Assembly (NCBI RefSeq): GCF_003628535.1
Contig: NZ_RBCI01000003.1
Span: forward strand, 186,001-250,000
DNA length: 64,000 bases
Reading direction: 5' to 3'
DNA from: Flavisolibacter nicotianae
Lineage (GTDB): Bacteria > Bacteroidota > Bacteroidia > Chitinophagales > Chitinophagaceae
Each line of letters starts with the position of its first letter. The stretch's first letter is position 1. The notes under the pieces were generated by a model. That model was not told the DNA's origin. It saw only the letters and a program-made list of their open reading frames with translations, and made no database searches. Below are positions 9,127 through 17,627 of this stretch, piece by piece. Both the position numbers and the translations under genes were made by a program.

Positions 9127-9164
9127 TTATAAAAGCCTTGTAAATCAAGGCTTTTATAATTTGT
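9122..9164. repeat. Perfect 19-bp inverted repeat (hairpin)
   Basis: Arms 9122-9140 and 9146-9164 are exact reverse complements with a 5-base loop. A further pair of arms, GGTTCGACTTT (9096-9106) and AAAGTCGAACC (9174-9184), encloses it, giving a nested palindrome of about 90 bases. There is no T-run, so a plain terminator is only one option. A transposon or recombination structure is also possible. Confidence 0.75.
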
Positions 9165-9471
9165 CTTAACAAGAAAGTCGAACCCGAACTTTCGTTATTC
9201 ATTTCGTATTTCCTAAGTCAAGAACGATGAAGCGTCAAAAGTTCTTACTCGGAACAATCTACAAAAGTGATTAATTATGTTTTTGCAGTTTATCTTAAGT
9301 GAGGAAACTGTTAGCGCCACTAAATTGAAATTGCAGAAAAACTTTTTCTGGTAAATCATTTAACTCTATATAAAAAGGAAGTCCAATCCTTTGAACTCCC
9401 TTTTCTGATTTCTTACAATATTTACTTGAACAATTGAAAATCTATATATTATATATACGGGCCGTACAGAT

Positions 9472-10599
9472 TTATTTGTTGAATGATTTCTTCAATTCGC
9501 TTGCTGCATAAGCCTGGGCATCTTTTGCATCGGGCACCACAGTTGCCATACCAAAAAACTCGTGGGTTACACCATCATAGAGCTTATAATCTACATCTAC
9601 ACCGGCATCCTTTAATTTATCCGCCAGTAGCTTTCCTTCTGTTTGTAAAGGATCAATTTCTGCCCCAATAACGGTTGTTGGCGGCAAGCCTTTGAGATTG
9701 GCGTTTACCAGTGCGATACGGGGATCGGCAGCTTTGCTCATATCGCCTAAGTAGTTCTTCGCAAACCATTCCATCATGGGTTTATTCAGCGGTTTGGCAG
9801 CAGCATATTTATGATACGATTCTGAATTCATGTCGTTACTAGCTACCGGATAAACTAATAATTGATGAACAGGCATTTGGATACCCTTGTCTCTTGCCAT
9901 AATGCTCATGTTGCAAGCCAGGTTGCCACCTGCACTTTCTCCTGCTACTGCTACCATTTTCGGATTGCCATTGATGTTGGCCGCATTTTGTAGCGCCCAT
10001 TGATAGGCTGCAAACGCGTCATTGTGAGCTGTCGGAAACTTATGTTCAGGACCCTGGCGGTAATGCACCGAAACGACCACCGCCCCGGTTTGCTCTGCTA
10101 AAGCCTTTGCCGACGGATCGTACGTATTCAAATCTGCGATCACCCATCCGCCGCCATGGTAATAAACGATCATGGGAAAGGGGCCCTTTCCATTTTTAGG
10201 GGTATAAATTCTCGCATGAATTGTTCCGCCCTCCACTGGAATGTCTTTACCCATTGTATCACACATGGAGGGAGGCATAGCAATATTGTTCTCTTTCATG
10301 ACATCCATTACAGCATCCGTTGGAGTATGCCCTTTTCTGGCAGCTTGTGCTGAAAGGGTTTCAATGGGAGGATCGCCATAGCTGGCTAATTTGTCTGTGA
10401 CTACCTGCATATTGTCGTCTATATCCTTCGCCCAATCGGGTTTAGGGCCTTTGGGTTTTAAGTCAGGGACTGACATGCTGTTTTCTTTTGCGGAGTGATC
10501 ACTACTATCCATGGAACTTTGTTTTGAATTTGATGAATTGGAATTGCAAGCCTGTAAAAGAAATATGAAAGCGGCTAGGTAGGAACCAAAAATTTTCAT
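9472..10599 (-). CDS. Lipoprotein alpha/beta hydrolase (HSL/GDXG-type esterase)
   Basis: This is a probable carboxylesterase or lipase of the hormone-sensitive-lipase type, acting on ester substrates from the cell envelope. The chosen ATG at 10599 (375 residues) gives a good lipoprotein signal with Cys18 (FIFLLQAC); the longer frame upstream adds 43 residues with no signal. The oxyanion motif HGGGW is at residues 148-152. The catalytic triad is visible as Ser222 (GESAGG), Asp316 (EIDPLQ) and His346 (GVTHEFF). A Ser/Asn-rich linker follows the lipid anchor. It is monocistronic, divergent from the MerR-type regulator gene. The natural substrate is unknown. Confidence 0.88.
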   Translation of the reverse strand: MKIFGSYLAAFIFLLQACNSNSSNSKQSSMDSSDHSAKENSMSVPDLKPKGPKPDWAKDIDDNMQVVTDKLASYGDPPIETLSAQAARKGHTPTDAVMDVMKENNIAMPPSMCDTMGKDIPVEGGTIHARIYTPKNGKGPFPMIVYYHGGGWVIADLNTYDPSAKALAEQTGAVVVSVHYRQGPEHKFPTAHNDAFAAYQWALQNAANINGNPKMVAVAGESAGGNLACNMSIMARDKGIQMPVHQLLVYPVASNDMNSESYHKYAAAKPLNKPMMEWFAKNYLGDMSKAADPRIALVNANLKGLPPTTVIGAEIDPLQTEGKLLADKLKDAGVDVDYKLYDGVTHEFFGMATVVPDAKDAQAYAASELKKSFNK

Positions 10600-10887
10600 T
10601 GTAAATGTTTTTAAGCGAACCAGAACAAATCCTGTAGGAGTTGTAACCAAAAAACGCACCATGACAAGGACTATCAACTTGAAACTTCCCTTTGGTTTAA
10701 ATAAACCTTCTCTTTTGCCAAAAAACATTCAACAAAATCTGTTTAAATTTTATGATCGAACAGTTTGGGTTGAATAAATGCTTAAATTATGAGCAGGCCC
10801 TAAGCTTAGCCATTAAAAAAATATTATTAAAACCGGTTGCTGATGACTTTCGTAGATAATCAAGGAATTAGGTCCAATGCATCTGTT

Positions 10888-11748
10888 ATGGAATTTGGCA
10901 TCAACGACCTGGAGCGATTATCCGGGATCAAAGCGCACACAATACGAACTTGGGAGCAACGGTATGGAATTCCTAAGCCCGCCTACCGAAACGGGAGAAC
11001 AAGGATTTATAACCTTGACGATTTAAAACTCCTGTTGGATATCGCTATTTTAAACAGCAATGGCTACAAAATCTCCACTCTCGCCAACTTGTCGAAGGAA
11101 GAGATCGCACAAAGGATAAAGGTCTTAAATACGGATGAAGACCTTTATCGTAAGGTCATTAATGAATTGTTCAAAGTAATGTACCAATTGGAGCCGCGAG
11201 ACTTTGAATCGATTATAGATCAGTGCTTTATCACCTGGCCTTGTCAAATTGTAATGGAGGAAATAGTCGTTCCTTTTCTTAGAAAAGCCGATCTTTTTTG
11301 GCAAGGCCGCCAGCTAACAGAAGAGCATTTGGTGGTAACGGTCCTACGAAAAAAAATCCTTTCCGCTATTGAAAAAATTGAAGTGCCGTTAAAAGAAAGT
11401 CGAAAGATTTTATTGTTTTTATCTGGCTCAAAGCAACTCGATTTGGCACTCTTATATGCTACTTTCTACATTCGGCATAAAGGCATAGAGGTTATTTACA
11501 TGGGCAATGATGTTTCCCTTGATAATCTTTCCACCATCTTGGATACCATCAAACCCGATTTTCTGTATACCTACTTTCCTAGGAAATCTTCTTTCCCTTT
11601 CGACAAAGTAGCCTGCGTGATTAATCAAAAATCGCCTGGTACCGATATGGTTGTTACGATACATCCAGAGCAAGAGATTAAGTTAACCTCTTTTGACAAG
11701 ATATCCTTTATGCAATTGGATGAAGCTCTTCCTTTCCTCTGCCAATAG
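10888..11748 (+). CDS. MerR-family regulator with degenerate B12-binding-like domain
   Basis: This is a DNA-binding regulator. Residues 1-70 from the preferred ATG at 10888 form a MerR winged helix (INDLERLSGIKAHTIRTWEQRYG); ATG 10843 is an alternative start. The rest resembles the cobalamin-binding half of CarH/LitR-type regulators. The helical-bundle signature is altered (WQGRQLTEEH, two residues shorter between Trp and Glu-His than the usual W-x9-EH). The Rossmann part lacks the axial histidine motif, with SKQLDLALL where an E-x-H type segment is expected. It therefore probably does not bind B12. It may control the divergent esterase or the ferritin-like genes starting 225 bases downstream. 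Confidence 0.82.
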   Translation: MEFGINDLERLSGIKAHTIRTWEQRYGIPKPAYRNGRTRIYNLDDLKLLLDIAILNSNGYKISTLANLSKEEIAQRIKVLNTDEDLYRKVINELFKVMYQLEPRDFESIIDQCFITWPCQIVMEEIVVPFLRKADLFWQGRQLTEEHLVVTVLRKKILSAIEKIEVPLKESRKILLFLSGSKQLDLALLYATFYIRHKGIEVIYMGNDVSLDNLSTILDTIKPDFLYTYFPRKSSFPFDKVACVINQKSPGTDMVVTIHPEQEIKLTSFDKISFMQLDEALPFLCQ

Positions 11749-11972
11749 TTGCGACAATGGAGTAATATTTTCACCATCGCTTTTCCACATCTGCTCAATC
11801 TATGGCTAGTTATTACTCTTTTAATTAAGCAAGTGAGTAAAGTATTTTTTGTAATCCAAAGGCATGTGATTTTCGTAAATGGCCATAACCCCCTTTTTAA
11901 AGAATATAGATCCACCTGTCTTTTTCATGCAATAGGGTTGTTTCTTTTTTCCTACACCTCAAATAAAATTTT

Positions 11973-12713
11973 ATGGCTGAAAAAAAATTACCCGATGTCT
12001 ATCCGGATGGATCTTCAGATCCAAAACAGGTATCTCGCCGCAAGTTTTTAAATTATGCTGGGCTTTCAGCAGTAACGGCCGTGGCGTTGGCCTCCTGCAA
12101 AAAAGATTTTCGGGGCGGAGAGCCTAATGCACCCTTTGCCCAGGATGATCCGCACAACATGCCTAAAAACACGGTTAACCTTGGCTCTGGCGATATAGGC
12201 ATTCTAAATTATGCGTACGCTTTGGAACAGTTAGAAGCAGCGTTTTACATAAAAGTAGCTTCGTCATTCTATTCGGGAGCAACGAGTAAAGAAAAAGCTT
12301 ATCTGGAAGATATCCGTGACCACGAGATAGCGCATCGCGAGTTTTTTAAAACAGCTTTAGGGAACAAGGCTATCGGGCCTTTGCTGTTTGATTTCAGTTC
12401 CATTGATTTCAGCAGCAGAGCTAGTGTATTGGGCACCGCTAAAGCATTTGAGGATTTAGGCGTTTCAGCCTATAATGGAGCTGGTGAACTATTGCAGAGT
12501 CCTGATTATCTGCTCCTTGCCGGTAAGATTGTTTCTGTGGAGGCACGGCATGCGGCCGCTATCCGCGATCTGCTGAGCTATGGAAGTTTTGCCGGGCCAG
12601 ATGTCGTTGACTCAAATGGTTTGGATGTCTACCGCAAACCCATGGATGTTTTGAGCATCGCGAACAACTACATTGAAACCAAGATCATCGCCAATAATTT
12701 ACCTACCGCTTAA
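11973..12713 (+). CDS. Exported ferritin-like domain protein (first of pair)
   Basis: This 246-residue exported protein has a ferritin-like four-helix fold of the desiccation-related/DUF4439-like kind. Residues 17-45 look like a Tat and lipoprotein-type signal (SRRKFLNYAG ... ALASCKKD). Carboxylate/His ligand-like positions occur on four helices: LEQLEAAF, RDHEIAHREFF, AFEDLGVSAY and VEARHAAAIR. This fits a diiron or related metal site. Function is not established for this group; stress protection or metal handling is plausible. The second ferritin-like gene starts 10 bases after the stop, so the two are co-transcribed. Confidence 0.85.
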   Translation: MAEKKLPDVYPDGSSDPKQVSRRKFLNYAGLSAVTAVALASCKKDFRGGEPNAPFAQDDPHNMPKNTVNLGSGDIGILNYAYALEQLEAAFYIKVASSFYSGATSKEKAYLEDIRDHEIAHREFFKTALGNKAIGPLLFDFSSIDFSSRASVLGTAKAFEDLGVSAYNGAGELLQSPDYLLLAGKIVSVEARHAAAIRDLLSYGSFAGPDVVDSNGLDVYRKPMDVLSIANNYIETKIIANNLPTA

Positions 12714-12723
12714 ACTTGATTTT

Positions 12724-13581
12724 ATGAATTTGCATAATGTTATTACTGAAATTGAAAAGATTGACCCGGAGGTCTATGAGCGACTAGATGGAAGAAGAGA
12801 AGCTTTGAAGAGCCTTTCCAATGTAGGAAGTAAAATTGCACTGACCGCCCTGCCTTTTGCTCTTGGTTCCCTTTTTTCAAAAGCCTACGGTCAAAGCAGT
12901 TCAAGCCAGATATTGGATGTTTTAAATTTTGCTTTGACCCTGGAATACCTTGAAGCAGAATTCTACAATACAGGTCTTGCTTCGTCGGGATTGATTCCGG
13001 CAGGAGCGGACCGCAATGCCTTTCAGGTAATAGCCGATCACGAAAATGAACATGTACAATTTTTGAAAACCACCATCATGGCGTTGGGCGGTACGCCGGT
13101 GCCAAAGCCGACGTTTGATTATACAGCAGGTAACGGAAGCGGAATGGGGCCTTTTGCCGGCGTATTTACCAATTACAGTTTGTTCCTTGCGGTGTCCCAA
13201 ACATTTGAAGATACCGGGGTAAGAGCATACAAAGGACAGGCAGCGAACCTTATCAGCAGTAACGAAGTATTGAGAGCTGCCCTTCGTATTCATTCAGTGG
13301 AGGCAAGGCATGCTGCGCACGTTCGTGAAATCAGGAGCCGTAGAACAGGAGACCCCTTGGTGGTAGGAATGCCTCAGCCATGGATCACGCTGAATCAAAG
13401 CAATATCGCTTCATCGGCAGTACAGCCCAGTTACAATGGTGAAGAAAACACCCTGCAGGCAGGTGTTCAGATCACAGGCATCAATGGATTTGCTATAACA
13501 TCGGAAGATGCTTCCGAAGCATTTGATGAACCATTAACCAAACAGCAGGTTTTAATGATTGTTGATCCTTTTATTGTATAA
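12724..13581 (+). CDS. Exported ferritin-like domain protein (second of pair)
   Basis: This is the paralogous partner of the preceding gene. ATG 12724 (285 residues) is preferred to an upstream in-frame ATG that overlaps the previous gene. A signal-like segment (RREALKSL ... FALGSLFSKAYGQ) is followed by the ferritin-like domain at about residues 55-205. Its ligand-like helices are LEYLEAEFY, DHENEHVQFL, FEDTGVRAY and VEARHAAHVREI. A C-terminal tail of about 70 residues (after ...VGMPQPW) is absent from the first protein. A strong terminator hairpin follows at 13602-13641, closing the two-gene unit. Confidence 0.85.
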   Translation: MNLHNVITEIEKIDPEVYERLDGRREALKSLSNVGSKIALTALPFALGSLFSKAYGQSSSSQILDVLNFALTLEYLEAEFYNTGLASSGLIPAGADRNAFQVIADHENEHVQFLKTTIMALGGTPVPKPTFDYTAGNGSGMGPFAGVFTNYSLFLAVSQTFEDTGVRAYKGQAANLISSNEVLRAALRIHSVEARHAAHVREIRSRRTGDPLVVGMPQPWITLNQSNIASSAVQPSYNGEENTLQAGVQITGINGFAITSEDASEAFDEPLTKQQVLMIVDPFIV

Positions 13582-13601
13582 CATAAACGTTATTAGCTGA
13601 T

Positions 13602-13641
13602 GCAGGAAGCCAGGATACTGGCTTCCTGCTATTATTTTTTC
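13602..13641 (+). terminator. Rho-independent terminator after the ferritin-like pair
   Basis: A perfect 12-bp stem (13602-13613 with 13618-13629) with a GATA loop is followed by a T-rich run. It sits 20 bases beyond the stop of the second ferritin-like gene. Confidence 0.85.
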
Positions 13642-13689
13642 ACGCATTGATTATACAGCCTCTTACGTTCTAATGAATATGCTTTAATG

Positions 13690-13716
13690 AGAAAAGCAGA
13701 CTTTAAGCCTGCTTCT
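13690..13716 (-). terminator. Possible terminator for the Csp-like gene
   Basis: On the minus strand an imperfect stem (AGCAGGCT pairing with AGTCTGCT, 7 of 8) is followed by TTTTCTC, just downstream of the Csp-like stop. It is short and imperfect. Confidence 0.45.
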
Positions 13717-13725
13717 GTATAAATA

Positions 13726-14085
13726 TTATGCTGCCATTTTCCTGCATTCTTCTGCACAGCGCTTACAGGCATTGGCGCATTCCTGGCAGTGCTCGGTTTG
13801 GTGTTTAGCACATTCAGCCCCGCATTTTTCGCATATGTCAGCGCAAATGCGACAAATGTCTTTTGCCATTTCGCTCCCTAGGCTCATCAATTGAGCTGCT
13901 GCATAACAAATAGCTGCGCATTCCATATCTAGCTGTATGCACTTAGCCATCATTTTCACATCCTCTTCTTGGGTGCAGGAGCTGGCACAATGGTTACAAA
14001 TGGCGGCGCATTGTAAACAAGCATCAATACACGATTTGTAGGTATGGTATCCGGTCATAACTAATGATTTTGGTTTCGTACGCAT
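13726..14085 (-). CDS. Cysteine-rich four-helix copper-storage-like protein (Csp/DUF326)
   Basis: This 119-residue protein has 19 cysteines, spaced C-x2-C, C-x3-C and C-x6-C along predicted amphipathic helices (CIDACLQCAAICNHC, CRICADICEKC, CQECANACKRC). This is the hallmark of Csp-type four-helix bundles that fill their core with Cu(I) thiolate sites. No signal peptide is evident, so a cytosolic Csp3-like store is the best guess; an internal ATG (10th codon, 14058) is an alternative start. Its presence some 5 kb from the Cus-type efflux operon supports a copper theme for this accessory segment. Metal identity is inferred. Confidence 0.87.
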   Translation of the reverse strand: MRTKPKSLVMTGYHTYKSCIDACLQCAAICNHCASSCTQEEDVKMMAKCIQLDMECAAICYAAAQLMSLGSEMAKDICRICADICEKCGAECAKHQTEHCQECANACKRCAEECRKMAA

Positions 14086-14608
14086 GACACAAAAACTAAA
14101 CCACGTAATATCGGATACCCTTATACTTATCTTATTCGTTTAGCCTTCATTAACTATAACTAGTCTTCTTCTTTTTTGATCCGCAGTTTTTTGGTTTTGA
14201 GACTGCTGAGCATTTTTGTCCAATTAAGGGCTTTAATGTGTAAATTCTACCCAATAAATCCCATATCTGGTTCGACTTTTTGTTGGTTAAGTCCACAAGC
14301 TTTAAACACGAACCCTGTCAGGTGTGAATCTGGTGGGGTTTTTTGTTGTCCGGGAAAAGGGGGCATTGCCAGCCGGAGCCGGCTTCAACATTTCTTCAAT
14401 TTTGCTCCGAAACTTTGCTTCAAGTCCGGAGCGGTTGCATGTTTTTTAAAAAACAGGAAGACAAAAAGAACCGTCGCCTGGTTTTCCATTTCGGTCGATC
14501 GTACAGTTACCGACTGACGTATGTCGGGTGATCCGCAATGGTCATGTGCTTTGCGTCAACCCAATAGTAGTCGTCGCCATTCCGAAACATTGGCCTAAAT
14601 TCAGGTAG
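14086..14608. other. Intergenic region with right repeat copy and composition change
   Basis: No gene is supported here. The stretch contains the right copy of the ~86 bp direct repeat (14214-14298). A weak stem follows at 14309-14344 (AACCC paired with GGGTT, then a T-run) that could act as a terminator. Sequence to the right is noticeably G/C-richer than the segment to the left, consistent with an island boundary near here. Confidence 0.6.
14214..14298 (+). repeat. ~86 bp direct repeat, right copy
   Basis: This is the direct-orientation partner of 9041-9126, 5.17 kb away, sharing a 30-base identical core. As in the left copy, the minus strand reads V-D-L-T-N-KKSNQIWDLLGRIY. It lacks the perfect 19-bp hairpin that follows the left copy. 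Confidence 0.7.
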
Positions 14609-15292
14609 ATGAAAATACTGGTTGTTGAAGATGAAAAAGACCTGTCGCAAAGCATGTGCGATTACCTTTGTGGGGAGCAGTTCATGTGCGAGCAGGCCTT
14701 TGATTACCGGACCGCGATGGAAAAAGTTTCCCTCTACGATTATGCCTGCATTGTTCTCGACATTACACTGCCGGACGGCAGCGGGATGGACATTCTGAAA
14801 TGGTTGAAAGAAGAAGACAAGCTGGATGGCGTGATCATTGTGTCGGCTAAAAATTCCATCGACGATAAAGTGCTGGGACTAAAGACCGGTGCTGATGATT
14901 ACCTTACCAAGCCTTTTCACCTGATGGAACTTGGTGCAAGAGTGGATGCGATCATCCGCCGCAAAGCGTTCGAGGGAAAAAATATTCTTCGTTTCGATGC
15001 ACTCGAACTCGACCTGCAGCAGAAAGAACTGCGGGTCGGGGATCAAACCGTCGAACTGACAAAAAAAGAATACGAATTGCTGCTTTACTTCATCAGCAAT
15101 AAAAACAAGGTCATTGCAAAAAACGCCATTGCCACGCATCTCTGGGGCGACAATTTTGATATTGCAGACAACTATGATTTCATTTACACGCATATCAAAA
15201 ACCTGCGAAAAAAAATCGAGCAGGCCGGTGCCTCGGACTACATCAAATCGGTTTACGGTATGGGCTATAAATTCAGCCTTCCTTCTACATGA
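14609..15292 (+). CDS. OmpR/PhoB-family response regulator
   Basis: This is a two-component transcription factor of 227 residues. The receiver domain (1-120) has the acidic pocket VVEDE, the phospho-acceptor Asp51 (IVLDITLPDG), Ser79 and Lys101 (TKPF). The C-terminal winged helix (about 128-225) has the typical ELTKKEYELL and YTHIKNLRKKI segments, ending in SVYGMGYKF. It overlaps the sensor kinase gene by 4 bases (ATGA), so the two are translationally coupled. The neighbours suggest it may control the propeller protein or the TolC-adaptor-RND operon, but no operator was proved. Confidence 0.93.
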   Translation: MKILVVEDEKDLSQSMCDYLCGEQFMCEQAFDYRTAMEKVSLYDYACIVLDITLPDGSGMDILKWLKEEDKLDGVIIVSAKNSIDDKVLGLKTGADDYLTKPFHLMELGARVDAIIRRKAFEGKNILRFDALELDLQQKELRVGDQTVELTKKEYELLLYFISNKNKVIAKNAIATHLWGDNFDIADNYDFIYTHIKNLRKKIEQAGASDYIKSVYGMGYKFSLPST

Positions 15293-16560
15293 AACTTTTT
15301 ACCCGCTATAGCCTGGTTAACCTCGCTGCCAACATTGCCATTTTTGTTGTCGCCAGCATTGCTTTTTATTTTTCCATCCGCTATGTGCTCGTGCACCAGA
15401 TCGATGAAGATTTGCAAATTGAACAGGACGAGATCGCGGCATTTGTAAAAGAACACAACCGTCTTCCCGAAAGCTTTTCGGTATCGGACCAGATCATCAC
15501 TTTTGCACCCGCGCAAGTGCCGGTGCACCGTCATATCGCGACAGTGAAGCCAGCCCAAATCGGTGCCGCTGGTGTTTCGGGTAATTACCGGAGTCTTGTT
15601 TTTGGCATTTCAACGCAGGGGCAAAATTTCCAGGTCACTGTTTCCAAGTCGCTCGAAGGAACCGACAACCTTTTGCAATCCATTTTACTGGTCTCTATTT
15701 CAACCATCCTTCTCATCCTGCTGGTTTCGGCACTGCTTAACCGCTATTTGCTGAAAACATTATGGCAGCCTTTTTACGCGGCCTTGCAGGCAGTAAAAAA
15801 TGTACGGGTAAGCCGGGATCAACCGCTTGCCCTGCCCATGACGAAAATCGACGAGTTCACATTTCTCAACAACACGCTGGAAAGCATCACCAAAGAATCA
15901 AGGCTTGAATACCTTTCGCTGAAAACCTTTACCGAAAACGCAGCCCACGAAATTCAAACACCCATTGCCATTATCCGTTCAAAACTGGACCTGCTCATCC
16001 AGGATGAGCACCTCACGCAAAAGCAGAGCGCTACCCTGCAGGGTGCCTACAACGCTGTGGAAAAACTAAGCCGGTTGAACGGTTCTCTTTTGCTCCTGGC
16101 AAAAATTGAAAACAACCAGTTCGAAGAACGTGAAGACATCTTAATGAAAGAGAAGCTGGAAGAAAAACTGCAGGACTTCCAGGAGTTGTGGCAGGTAAAA
16201 TCTATCAGCGTTGCCGTGTCGCTGCATCCTGTGTGCGTTCGAATGAACAGGGTGCTAGCCGATATTTTATTGAATAATTTGTTGAGCAACGCCACGAACC
16301 ACAATGAACCGGGCGGGCATATTTCCATTGAATTGAATGGAGAACAGCTGACAGTACGAAACAGCGGCCTCCGGTCTGCACTTCAAGCGGACAAATTGTT
16401 TCAGCGATTTTACAAGTCCTCAACCGGCAGTGCAAGCAATGGTCTTGGTCTTTCTATCGTCAAACAAATAGCCGATGTGTCGTCGATGAAGCTGTGTTAC
16501 CGCTTTTTGGATCATGAACATTGCTTTACCGTGTTCTGGCCGCAGGATGAAAAAGTATAG
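15289..16560 (+). CDS. Sensor histidine kinase (partner of the OmpR-type regulator)
   Basis: This is a membrane-bound kinase of 423 residues. TM1 is at about 10-32, a periplasmic sensor of about 100 residues follows, and TM2 is at about 130-150. A HAMP-like linker leads to the HisKA domain with His220 (ENAAHEIQTPIAI). The HATPase domain shows the N box (LLNNLLSNATNH), an NSG variant of the usual D-x-G motif and the G2 box (NGLGLSIVKQI). It starts inside the end of the regulator gene, and the secreted propeller gene begins 62 bases later on the same strand. The stimulus is unknown. Confidence 0.92.
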   Translation: MKLFTRYSLVNLAANIAIFVVASIAFYFSIRYVLVHQIDEDLQIEQDEIAAFVKEHNRLPESFSVSDQIITFAPAQVPVHRHIATVKPAQIGAAGVSGNYRSLVFGISTQGQNFQVTVSKSLEGTDNLLQSILLVSISTILLILLVSALLNRYLLKTLWQPFYAALQAVKNVRVSRDQPLALPMTKIDEFTFLNNTLESITKESRLEYLSLKTFTENAAHEIQTPIAIIRSKLDLLIQDEHLTQKQSATLQGAYNAVEKLSRLNGSLLLLAKIENNQFEEREDILMKEKLEEKLQDFQELWQVKSISVAVSLHPVCVRMNRVLADILLNNLLSNATNHNEPGGHISIELNGEQLTVRNSGLRSALQADKLFQRFYKSSTGSASNGLGLSIVKQIADVSSMKLCYRFLDHEHCFTVFWPQDEKV

Positions 16561-16628
16561 TGGCGACAAACGAGCATTGCCACAAATAAATAAAACAGGA
16601 TCATTTTTTAACGATCATAAATATGCTT

Positions 16629-17627
16629 ATGAAAAAGTATTTCGCCGTGTTTGCGGCTGCCCTTTCTCTTTCTGCGGCTGCGCAAAAAGCGCCGGTTTTT
16701 ACCATAAAAAAAACCTACCACATACAAAGCCCCGGTGGGTGGGATTATTTAGCCGTGAACAACGGGAAATTGTATGTGTCGCACGGTACCCAGGTCAATA
16801 TTCTTAACGAGGCAACAGGTGATTCTGTTGGTGTAATTCCAAACACGTTGGGTGTACATGGTATTGCTTTCGACAATGATTTGGGCCGGGGCTACACCAG
16901 CAACGGCCGGAGCAACAACGTAACCGTCTTTGATTTGAAAAACGCCCAGGTGCTCACCCAAATCAGTACGGGTGAAAACCCGGATGCCATCCTGTTTGAG
17001 CCGCATGCCAAAACGATCATTACCTGTAACGGCCGTTCCAAAACCCTTTCGGTTATCGAACCCACGACAAACCGGGTTGTAAAGACAATTGACGTTGGCG
17101 GCAAGCCCGAAGAAGCAGCATCGGATGGCGAGGGCAAATTGTTTGTCAACCTGGAAGACAAAAATGAAATTGTCGTCGTCGATTTACAAACGCACAGTGT
17201 CATTCATCGCTGGTCCTTGAGTCCCGGCGAAGGACCCACCGGGCTTGCTTACGACAAAGAAACAAAACGACTCTTTGCCGGCTGCGAACAGTTACTGGTG
17301 GTCATGAATGCAGAAAATGGTGCTGTCGTTGCGAAACTCAAAATTGGTAATGGCTGCGATGGTGTTGTGTTTGATGCCAAACAAAAATTAATTTTTACGT
17401 CCAATGGCGAAGGAACGCTCAGCGTGATCAAAGAAGGCTCGCCAGAAAAATTTACCCTGCTGGGAAACTTTCCTACCAAACGTGGCGCACGGACCATCGC
17501 GTATAACGAAAAGACAGGAACGATCTTTCTGCCGACGGCAGAATTTGAAGCACCGGTCAGCGAAGGTGGACGGCCACGGATGAAACCCGGCTCGTTCCAG
17601 GTGCTGGTGATTAAGGCTGATCAGTAG
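16629..17627 (+). CDS. Secreted YncE-like beta-propeller protein (YVTN-type repeats)
   Basis: This exported protein has a cleavable signal (MKKYFAVFAAALSLSAAAQ) and about seven repeats of the YVTN/40-bladed NHL-like kind (for example TSNGRSNNVTVFDL and ITCNGRSKTLSVIE), forming a beta-propeller. ATG 16629 is preferred to 16623, but both fit. Propellers of this group bind proteins or ligands rather than having a fixed reaction, so no function is assigned. It follows the two-component genes on the same strand. Its last 17 bases overlap the end of the convergent RND pump gene. Confidence 0.85.
   Translation: MKKYFAVFAAALSLSAAAQKAPVFTIKKTYHIQSPGGWDYLAVNNGKLYVSHGTQVNILNEATGDSVGVIPNTLGVHGIAFDNDLGRGYTSNGRSNNVTVFDLKNAQVLTQISTGENPDAILFEPHAKTIITCNGRSKTLSVIEPTTNRVVKTIDVGGKPEEAASDGEGKLFVNLEDKNEIVVVDLQTHSVIHRWSLSPGEGPTGLAYDKETKRLFAGCEQLLVVMNAENGAVVAKLKIGNGCDGVVFDAKQKLIFTSNGEGTLSVIKEGSPEKFTLLGNFPTKRGARTIAYNEKTGTIFLPTAEFEAPVSEGGRPRMKPGSFQVLVIKADQ

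Larger units (their letters stand above)
8254..9471. other. Gene-poor, A/T-rich stretch with decayed mobile-element pieces
   Basis: No intact coding frame is visible in these 1.2 kb. The stretch holds two fragments of an IS481-type transposase in opposite orientations (8340-8598 minus, 8604-8723 plus), the first copy of an ~86 bp direct repeat (9041-9126) and a perfect 19-bp hairpin (9122-9164) nested within longer inverted arms. This looks like an insertion or recombination scar between the metal-efflux operon and the esterase gene. Confidence 0.7.

Noticed and set aside
11749-12051. 100-codon frame between the MerR gene and the first ferritin-like gene
   Set aside because: It overlaps the start of the ferritin-like gene in another frame and has a composition unlike a protein.
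14176-14531. Short frames over the right direct repeat
   Set aside because: They cross the repeat and a possible terminator, with no conserved features.
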